A DNA stretch of 64,000 nt from Sinomonas susongensis (GTDB lineage: Bacteria > Actinomycetota > Actinomycetes > Actinomycetales > Micrococcaceae). The stretch lies in contig NZ_SSNH01000001.1 of assembly GCF_005877005.1 (NCBI RefSeq), positions 620,001 to 684,000 of the forward strand, written 5' to 3'. Of this stretch, positions 60,580 to 64,000 are shown piece after piece (the stretch's first letter is position 1; each line of letters begins with the position of its first letter). Position numbers and translations under genes: made by a program. The notes below the pieces were generated by a model. It made no database searches. It worked only from the letters and a program-made list of their open reading frames with translations, and was not told the DNA's origin.

Positions 60580-62085
60580 TCAGGCGCCGAACTTCGGGGT
60601 GTGGACCTCGCCGAGCGTGATGTGGACGGCCTGCTGGTCCGTGTAGAAGTCGATCGAGCGGTAGCCGCCCTCGTGGCCGAGCCCGGAGGCCTTGACGCCA
60701 CCGAACGGCGTGCGGAGGTCGCGGACGTTGTGCGAGTTGAGCCAGACCATGCCGGCGTTGATCGACTGGGCGAAGTTGTGGGCCCGCTTGAGGTCGTTCG
60801 TCCACACGTAGGCGGCGAGGCCGTACTTCGTGTTGTTCGCGAGCGAAAGGGCCTCGTCGTCGTCGTCGAACGGTGTGATCGCCACGACCGGGCCGAAGAT
60901 CTCCTCCTGGAAGATCCGCGCGTCGGGCTTCACGTCTGCGAACACTGTCGGGGCGACGTAGGAGCCGTCCTCCTGCCCCTCGGGAAGGTGCTCGGGGCGG
61001 CCGCCGCCGGCCAGGAGGCGCCCCTCGGACTTGCCGATCTCGACGTAGCTCATGACCTTCTCGTAGTGCTCGGGGTGCACGAGCGCGCCGACCTGGGTCT
61101 TAGGATCGTGCGGGTCGCCGACGACGATCTTCTTGGCCCGCTCCGCGTACCGCTCGGTGAATTCGTCGTAGACGCTGCGCTCGACGAGGATGCGCGAGCC
61201 GGCCGTGCAGCGCTCGCCGTTGAGGGAGAAGACGCCGAAGAGCGTGGAGTCGATCGCGGCGTCGAGGTCCGCATCGGCGAAGACGACGGCGGGGGACTTC
61301 CCGCCGAGCTCCATCGACATTCCCTTGAGGTTCTCCGCGCAGTTGCGGAAGATCAGCTGTCCGGTCGACGATTCGCCCGTGAACGAGATGAGCGGGACGC
61401 CCGGGTGCTTGACGAGCGAGTCGCCGGCGGTCTCACCGAAGCCGTTGACGAGGTTGAACACGCCCTCGGGCAGGCCCGCCTCCTCGAAGATGCCTGCCCA
61501 CAGCGACGCCGAGAGCGGCGTGAACTCGGCCGGCTTGAGCACGACGGTGCACCCGGAGGCGATCGACGGCGCGAGCTTCCAGGACTCGAGCATGAACGGC
61601 GTGTTCCACGGCGTGATGAGGCCGGCCACTCCGATGGGCTTGCGGTTGACGTAGTTGAGCTGGCTGCCGGGCACCTTGAGGGCGTTGTCCTGCTGCGCGA
61701 CGATGAGGTCCGCGAAGAAGCGGAAGTTCTCGGCCGCGCGCTGCGCCTGGCCTCGCGCCTGCGTGATCGGAAGCCCGGTGTCGAAGGTCTCCATCTCGGC
61801 GAGCCGGCTTTCCTGCGCCTCGACGGCGTCGGCGACCGCGTTGAGGATCCGTGCCCGGGCCCGCGGCTTCATGCGGGGCCACGGACCGTGCTCGAATGCG
61901 TCGGTCGCGGCGGCGACGGCAGCGTCGATGTCCGCCTTCTGGCCGGACGCTGCGGTCGCATACGTGGTGTTGGTGACGGGGTCGAGGACCTCGAATGTCT
62001 CAGCGCCGATCGAGTCGACGCGCTTGCCGCCGATGTAGTGCTGCAGGTGGGTGGGCAGGTTCTCCGGCACGAAGTGCTTGCTCAT
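60580..62085 (-). CDS. hpaE: 5-carboxymethyl-2-hydroxymuconate semialdehyde dehydrogenase
   Basis: A 501-residue NAD aldehyde dehydrogenase. LITPWNTPFMLESWKLAPS, ISFTGESSTGQLIF, MELGGKSPAVVF (Glu) and NGERCTAGSRILV (Cys) are present, and length and neighbourhood match HpaE. AAGGAG precedes the ATG. It lies 38 bp before hpaD and 48 bp after the GntR gene. Confidence 0.94.
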   Translation of the reverse strand: MSKHFVPENLPTHLQHYIGGKRVDSIGAETFEVLDPVTNTTYATAASGQKADIDAAVAAATDAFEHGPWPRMKPRARARILNAVADAVEAQESRLAEMETFDTGLPITQARGQAQRAAENFRFFADLIVAQQDNALKVPGSQLNYVNRKPIGVAGLITPWNTPFMLESWKLAPSIASGCTVVLKPAEFTPLSASLWAGIFEEAGLPEGVFNLVNGFGETAGDSLVKHPGVPLISFTGESSTGQLIFRNCAENLKGMSMELGGKSPAVVFADADLDAAIDSTLFGVFSLNGERCTAGSRILVERSVYDEFTERYAERAKKIVVGDPHDPKTQVGALVHPEHYEKVMSYVEIGKSEGRLLAGGGRPEHLPEGQEDGSYVAPTVFADVKPDARIFQEEIFGPVVAITPFDDDDEALSLANNTKYGLAAYVWTNDLKRAHNFAQSINAGMVWLNSHNVRDLRTPFGGVKASGLGHEGGYRSIDFYTDQQAVHITLGEVHTPKFGA

Positions 62086-62133
62086 GGTGCTCCTTAGGCG
62101 TTTAGAGCGGGGTCTCGAGGGTGATCGGGTTGG

Positions 62134-62844
62134 TCAGAGGACGGGGAAGGCTGGGTGAGCGTCGGTCCGCGCGAGGTAGGCGTCGAGGGTGGCCGAGCGG
62201 TGGCGCCTGGCGGCAAGTTCGACCTCGGCCGTCGGGGCCCCTCGCTCGATGAGCTGCAGGAGCACCTCGTGCTCCTCGACCGACTCGGGTGCGCGCTCGG
62301 GGACGAAGCTGAACGTCGAGCCGCGGAGGGCCGTGAGCCGGTTCCAGCCGCGGTGGACGAGGTCCAGGATGTGCGGGTTCGGGCAGTGTTCGAACAGCAC
62401 GCTGTGGAAGTCATGGTTGAGCTGCGTGAACCTGACCGGGTCGAAGTTCTCCGGGAAGTCCGCCAGCATCGCGTGCATGCGGCCGTTCACCTCCCGTGCG
62501 GCGTCGAGGTCGGCCCGTCGCACGGAGGGTGCGGAGAGGGCCGTCGCCGCGCCTTCGACGAGGCTCAGGGTCTGCATCGTGTAGAGGTACTCGACCGGGT
62601 CGATGCCGGCGACAGTCGCCCCGACGTTCTTCTCGAACGTGATGAGGCCTTCGGCCTCGAGTCGCCGGACTGCTTCGCGGACCGGCACGACCGAGATGTC
62701 GAGCTCGGCCGCGACCTGCGAGAGCACGAGGCGGGACCCCGGCCCGAGCGCTCCCGAGACGATCCGGCCGTGGATCCATTCGTAGGCGAGCTGGGACTTG
62801 CTTGCAGCGGGCGAGGCTGCCATCGCTCCGGCCTGCCCGCTCAT
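62134..62844 (-). CDS. GntR (FCD) regulator embedded in the hpa operon
   Basis: A 236-residue GntR/FadR-family regulator. The helix-turn-helix is SQVAAELDISVVPVREAVRR followed by LEAEGLITFEKNVGATVA, and the FCD domain fills the rest (LNHDFHSVLFEHCPNPHIL). Its ATG overlaps the hpaG stop as ATGA, so it is cotranscribed with the genes it most likely controls. It does not share the palindrome of the 34-kb GntR. Confidence 0.9.
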   Translation of the reverse strand: MSGQAGAMAASPAASKSQLAYEWIHGRIVSGALGPGSRLVLSQVAAELDISVVPVREAVRRLEAEGLITFEKNVGATVAGIDPVEYLYTMQTLSLVEGAATALSAPSVRRADLDAAREVNGRMHAMLADFPENFDPVRFTQLNHDFHSVLFEHCPNPHILDLVHRGWNRLTALRGSTFSFVPERAPESVEEHEVLLQLIERGAPTAEVELAARRHRSATLDAYLARTDAHPAFPVL

Positions 62845-64000
62845 GGCCGCCGCCCCGCTTCAGCCTCGTAGCGCTCGCGCCACCCGGCGTTCATGGGGAA
62901 CAGGCCGTCCACCGGATAGCCTTCGGCGACCCGCTCCGCGACCCACGCCTCCTCGCGTTCCTGGGCGGCGGCGTCGTTCGCGACCTCTTCGACGAGCTGC
63001 GGCGGGATGACGACGATGCCGTCCTCGTCGCCCACGATCACGTCGCCCGGCTGCACGGCGGCGCCGCCGCATGCGACCGTCTCGTCGACGGCCCACGGGA
63101 CGTGCTTCCTGCCGAGGACTGCTGGGTGGGGGTTCGCGCCCCAGGCGGGGATGTCCATTCCGGAGACGGGGCCGAAGTCGCGGATGCCGCCGTCCGTGAT
63201 GATCGCCTCGGCCCCGAGGACCTGGGCGCGGAGGGCGAGGACGTCGCCGAGCGTGCCCGATCCCTTCTCGCCGCGGGCCTCCATGACGAGGACGTCGCCG
63301 GGGCGGAGGGAGTCGACCGCGCGCTTCTGCGCGTTGTAGCCGCCGCCGTGCGCCACGAAGAGGTCCTCCCGGGCGGGAATATAGCGGAGTGTGCGGGCGG
63401 TGCCCACGATCTTCGCGCCGGGCTTGGTCGGGGTGAGGCCCTCGATGTGGCAGTTCTGCATGCCGCGCTTCCGGAGCTGGACGCTCAGCGTCGCGGTCCC
63501 GACGGAACGGAGGCTCGCCTCGAGTTCTGGGGTGAGGACGCTCGCCGGGCGGCTGTCGTGCGGGGCGACGCCCGCGGCCTCGGCGGAGCCCCACGCGTCG
63601 ATGCGCTCGGCGTCGTTCACCTTCGGCATCGCGCCGATGGGGGAGAGGACCAGATCGGACTGGACCACCTTGTTCGAGAGGCGTCCGGTGCTCACCGGCG
63701 TTCCGTCCAAGGCTGCGCCGTCCACCTCGACCTCGAGGACGTCGCCGGGCTGGGCCACTGTCGCGCCGGCGGGGGTGCCGGTGAGGATGATGTCCCCTGG
63801 GTGGAGGGTCATGAGCCTCGAGAGGTCCGCGATGAGGTGGGCGAACGGGAAGAGCAGGGTCGAGGTCGAGTCCTCCTGCACGAGCTCCCCGTTCCGCCAG
63901 GTGCGGACGCGGAGGTTCGTCGGATCGAGCTCCTGTGCCGGCAGGAGGGTCGGGCCGATCGGCGCGATGCCGTCGACGCCCTTCGAGCGCAGGTTCGAGC
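62841..64000 (-). CDS. hpaG: HpaG-like FAH domain fused to RraA-like domain, 5' end outside window
   Basis: At least 386 residues; the N-terminus is cut by the window edge. The first part is a fumarylacetoacetate-hydrolase domain (LNPT-like LDPTNLRVRTWRNGEL, LHPGDIILTGTPAGATVAQPGDVLEVEV). From about residue 170 of the visible part it continues as an RraA/HMG-aldolase-like domain (GDVLVMEARGEKGSGTLGD, AIITDGGIRDFGPVSG, GDVIVGDEDGIVVIP). FAH is expected for isomerisation/decarboxylation of the ring-cleavage acid; the RraA part, with oxaloacetate-decarboxylase-like relatives, may take the second function. Confidence 0.85.
   Translation of the reverse strand, partial: SNLRSKGVDGIAPIGPTLLPAQELDPTNLRVRTWRNGELVQEDSTSTLLFPFAHLIADLSRLMTLHPGDIILTGTPAGATVAQPGDVLEVEVDGAALDGTPVSTGRLSNKVVQSDLVLSPIGAMPKVNDAERIDAWGSAEAAGVAPHDSRPASVLTPELEASLRSVGTATLSVQLRKRGMQNCHIEGLTPTKPGAKIVGTARTLRYIPAREDLFVAHGGGYNAQKRAVDSLRPGDVLVMEARGEKGSGTLGDVLALRAQVLGAEAIITDGGIRDFGPVSGMDIPAWGANPHPAVLGRKHVPWAVDETVACGGAAVQPGDVIVGDEDGIVVIPPQLVEEVANDAAAQEREEAWVAERVAEGYPVDGLFPMNAGWRERYEAEAGRRP

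Noticed and set aside
57786-64000. ATCCTATAGGATAT operator upstream of the hpa operon
   Set aside because: I looked for the palindrome in the gaps between 57.7 and 62.9 kb and found none; the hpa-linked GntR must use a different site, perhaps beyond the window.
1-64000. Insertion sequences, prophage genes, tRNA or rRNA genes
   Set aside because: No transposase, integrase, phage structural or RNA gene was recognisable on either strand.

Overview
The window is about 70% G+C chromosomal DNA from a high-GC actinobacterium, most likely a member of the Micrococcaceae (Arthrobacter/Sinomonas-like). The evidence is the actinobacterial mismatch nuclease nucS at the left edge, the clpS-DUF2017-murI-rph-rdgB block, DUF3039 and DUF4395 proteins, and a 3,4-dihydroxyphenylacetate dioxygenase that closely resembles the Mn-type enzyme known from Arthrobacter. 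I see no rRNA, tRNA, insertion sequence, prophage or CRISPR array.

Positions 1-30,950 are mostly core or housekeeping genes: nucS, a zinc-finger-like hypothetical, an alpha/beta hydrolase, an AI-2E-type permease, a secreted/membrane protein, a thioredoxin-TPR protein, an ABC exporter, DUF3039-MFS-helicase, pncA/pncB (NAD salvage), clpS-DUF2017-murI-MBL hydrolase, lgt, rph-rdgB, an MFS/DedA pair, an exonuclease-BRCT protein, DUF4395, a degenerate ADP-ribosylglycohydrolase, an aquaporin, sbcD-sbcC and another MFS protein. Nearly all first genes here look leaderless: a TANNNT box sits 6-7 nt before an ATG or GTG.

Positions 30,960-64,000 are catabolic. An IclR regulator faces hpaC-hpaB (hydroxylation of 4-hydroxyphenylacetate). 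A block of minus-strand genes (34,066-44,789) encodes a DhaK-DhaL fusion kinase, an RpiB-like and a TPI-like isomerase, a DUF1537 sugar-acid kinase, an LtnD-like dehydrogenase, a TIM-barrel isomerase/decarboxylase, a 3-hydroxyacyl-CoA-dehydrogenase-like enzyme, an SDR, an MFS importer and a GntR/FCD regulator. A further minus-strand operon (45,571-49,642) encodes an L-fuconate-dehydratase-type enolase, a 2,5-dioxovalerate-type aldehyde dehydrogenase and an FAH-family dehydratase, a route from a sugar acid to 2-oxoglutarate. These units share a 14-bp operator, ATCCTATAGGATAT, found four times, once directly at the GntR start codon. I read this as one GntR regulon for tetrose/tetronate and pentonate-like sugar acids. 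This is the most interesting system in the window.

The right end holds an AraC regulator, a TetR regulator divergent from a copper amine oxidase with its permease, a phosphoribosyltransferase, a DUF1992 protein, and the meta-cleavage operon hpaG-gntR-hpaE-hpaD-hpaH-hpaI. Together with hpaBC this gives a nearly complete path from tyramine-like amines through homoprotocatechuate to pyruvate and succinic semialdehyde; only the arylacetaldehyde dehydrogenase is not evident. The terminal hpaG gene is unusual: a fumarylacetoacetate-hydrolase domain is fused to an RraA-like domain.

A second theme is short tandem repeats (14-19 bp units, often exactly 17 bp) placed at gene ends and intergenic junctions, several overlapping stop codons or promoter boxes.
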